Positions 5,247-6,415 of a DNA stretch of 6,415 bases are shown here, in pieces (the stretch's first letter is position 1; each line of letters begins with the position of its first letter). The position numbers and the translations under genes were made by a program. The stretch is taken from contig WQXZ01000104.1 of the NCBI GenBank assembly GCA_009781525.1, positions 1 through 6,415 of the forward strand. Reading direction: 5' to 3'. The DNA comes from Coriobacteriia bacterium (GTDB lineage: Bacteria; Actinomycetota; Coriobacteriia; Coriobacteriales; UBA8131). Under the pieces are notes generated by a model. The model did not search any database, was not told where the DNA came from, and worked only from the letters and a program-made list of their open reading frames with translations.

Positions 5247-5254
5247 AGGGAGGG
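5247..5254 (+). promoter_or_regulatory. Ribosome binding site deciding the radical SAM start
   Basis: AGGGAGGG ends five bases before the ATG at 5260. It supports that ATG, which lies downstream of the predicted transcription start, and excludes longer readings into the promoter. Confidence 0.75.
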
Positions 5255-5259
5255 CGCAG

Positions 5260-6415
5260 ATGGAACTGATAGATAAGCTGACCATTCTGGCAGATTCAGC
5301 CAAGTATGATGTTGCCTGCACTTCGAGCGGGGTCGACAGGAAGGCAGTAGCAGGCCAGTTGGGTTCGACGACCGCGCTTGGCATCTGTCATGCGTTCTCT
5401 GAGGACGGTCGATGCGTTTCGTTACTTAAAGTGTTGCTATCGAATGCCTGCTCTTATGACTGTAGTTACTGTGTGAATCGACGGAGTAACGACACGCTGC
5501 GTGCGACCTTCACTGGCGAGGAGCTGGCAGAGTTGACGATAGAGTTCTACCGGCGAAACTACATCGAGGGGCTGTTCTTATCCTCTGGAGTGCTTGGAAC
5601 GCCTGACTATACTACCGAGCGGATGATTGAAGCAATTTCGATACTTCGCGAGAAGTATGGTTTTCGTGGCTACATTCACGCCAAAGCAATCCCAGGCACA
5701 TCGGATGAACTGTTGGTGCGACTGGGGGTTCTGGTTGACCGAATGAGCGTCAACATCGAGCTGCCGACAGAGACCAGCTTGAAGACCTTGGCTCCCGACA
5801 AGGGCAAAGAAGGTATTCTGCCACCGATGCGATTCATCAGAGATGGAATCAAAGAGAACTACCAGGACAAAGCTCTAAGCAAGGTCAGGCGAACCCGATT
5901 TGTTGCTGCTGGTCAGTCAACCCAGATGATAATCGGCGCATCACCTGAGACAGACCACCACATTCTAAAACTCTCAGCCAGCCTTTATAAAAACCTTGAG
6001 CTGAAGCGGGTGTTCTTCAGTGCATATATTCCGGTCAGCGACAATCCGCTGCTATTGGGAGTGCAGGAGGCTCCGTTGTTGCGCGAGCATCGGCTTTATC
6101 AAGCTGACTGGCTGCTGAGGTGGTACCGATTTGATGTAAACGAGATTCTGACAGAGAATCAGCCCTGGCTTGACCCACTGATTGATCCAAAAGCGAATTG
6201 GGCTTTGAATAACATGCAGTACTTTCCGGTTGAGGTAAATAAAGCTGATTACGATATGCTGCTTCGGATACCAGGGGTCGGGGTTACTGGAGCACGCAGG
6301 ATAGTGTCAGCGCGGCGGGAGCGATCGCTTGATTTCGATGACTTGCGTAGATTGAGCATTACGATGAAGCGAGCCAGGTACTTTATCACCTGCCGTGGTT
6401 TGATGGATGCTGGAG
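5260..6415 (+). CDS. Putative DNA modification/repair radical SAM protein (UDG-linked family), 3' end beyond window
   Basis: The first 385 codons of a radical SAM enzyme, still open at the window edge. ACSYDCSYC gives the CxxxCxxC iron-sulfur motif (C64, C68, C71). FLSSGVLG (106-113) and VNIELPTE (164-171) fit later SAM-binding strands of the barrel. RTRFVAAGQSTQMIIGAS (211-228) resembles the conserved middle of the family called putative DNA modification/repair radical SAM protein, which is usually encoded next to a uracil-DNA-glycosylase-like protein. The C-terminus has a helix-hairpin-helix, LLRIPGVGVTGARRI (334-348), a non-specific DNA-binding element. Family members are about 400-430 aa, so little is missing. 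The reaction is unknown; action on DNA bases or lesions is inferred from the partner and the hairpin motif. The ATG has AGGGAGGG upstream, a sigma70-like promoter and a LexA box. The glycosylase-like partner, if present, should lie just past 6415. Confidence 0.88.
   Translation, partial: MELIDKLTILADSAKYDVACTSSGVDRKAVAGQLGSTTALGICHAFSEDGRCVSLLKVLLSNACSYDCSYCVNRRSNDTLRATFTGEELAELTIEFYRRNYIEGLFLSSGVLGTPDYTTERMIEAISILREKYGFRGYIHAKAIPGTSDELLVRLGVLVDRMSVNIELPTETSLKTLAPDKGKEGILPPMRFIRDGIKENYQDKALSKVRRTRFVAAGQSTQMIIGASPETDHHILKLSASLYKNLELKRVFFSAYIPVSDNPLLLGVQEAPLLREHRLYQADWLLRWYRFDVNEILTENQPWLDPLIDPKANWALNNMQYFPVEVNKADYDMLLRIPGVGVTGARRIVSARRERSLDFDDLRRLSITMKRARYFITCRGLMDAG

Overview
The window looks like chromosomal DNA of a mid-GC Gram-positive bacterium. 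The best guess is the actinobacterial class Coriobacteriia (an Eggerthellaceae- or Cryptobacterium-like organism). This is inferred from the ruvX-mltG-yqeG order followed by an M24 peptidase, the style of the proteins, and a LexA-type site of the Gram-positive GAAC-N4-GTTC form. No sequence search was possible, so the taxonomy is tentative.

Layout, left to right. Positions 50-2676 hold three co-directional + strand genes: ruvX (Holliday-junction resolvase-like/pre-16S rRNA nuclease), mltG (membrane-bound endolytic murein transglycosylase) and a yqeG-type HAD phosphatase. ruvX and mltG are 2 nt apart and mltG and yqeG 57 nt apart, so they are probably one operon that starts upstream of the window. 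Bases 1-49 are too short to assign to an upstream gene. A long geneless stretch follows (2677-3301, about 625 bp). It carries a C/A-rich low-complexity block with short tandem repeats and a strong G-quadruplex motif on the minus strand, then a compact 148-bp element bounded by perfect 29-bp inverted repeats, then a promoter for the next gene. An M24 Xaa-Pro-peptidase-like gene occupies 3302-4465. It converges on a minus-strand VOC/glyoxalase-fold gene (4662-5027), and the 196-bp gap between them holds GC-rich imperfect direct repeats. A divergent 232-bp region (5028-5259) drives the VOC gene leftward and a radical SAM gene rightward. The radical SAM gene (5260 to the window end, incomplete) resembles the putative DNA modification/repair radical SAM family that is typically paired with a uracil-DNA-glycosylase-like protein.

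Functionally, the left half is housekeeping: RNA processing or recombination, cell-wall chain termination and a phosphatase. The right half is accessory. Its best signal is a near-ideal sigma70-type promoter in front of the radical SAM gene with a LexA (SOS) box filling the -35/-10 spacer. This predicts that this poorly understood DNA-repair-associated enzyme is induced by DNA damage. The second strongest signal is the unexplained perfect inverted-repeat element at 2919-3066. Repeat-driven, C-rich (+ strand) low-complexity DNA recurs at three places: inside mltG, after yqeG, and after the peptidase gene.
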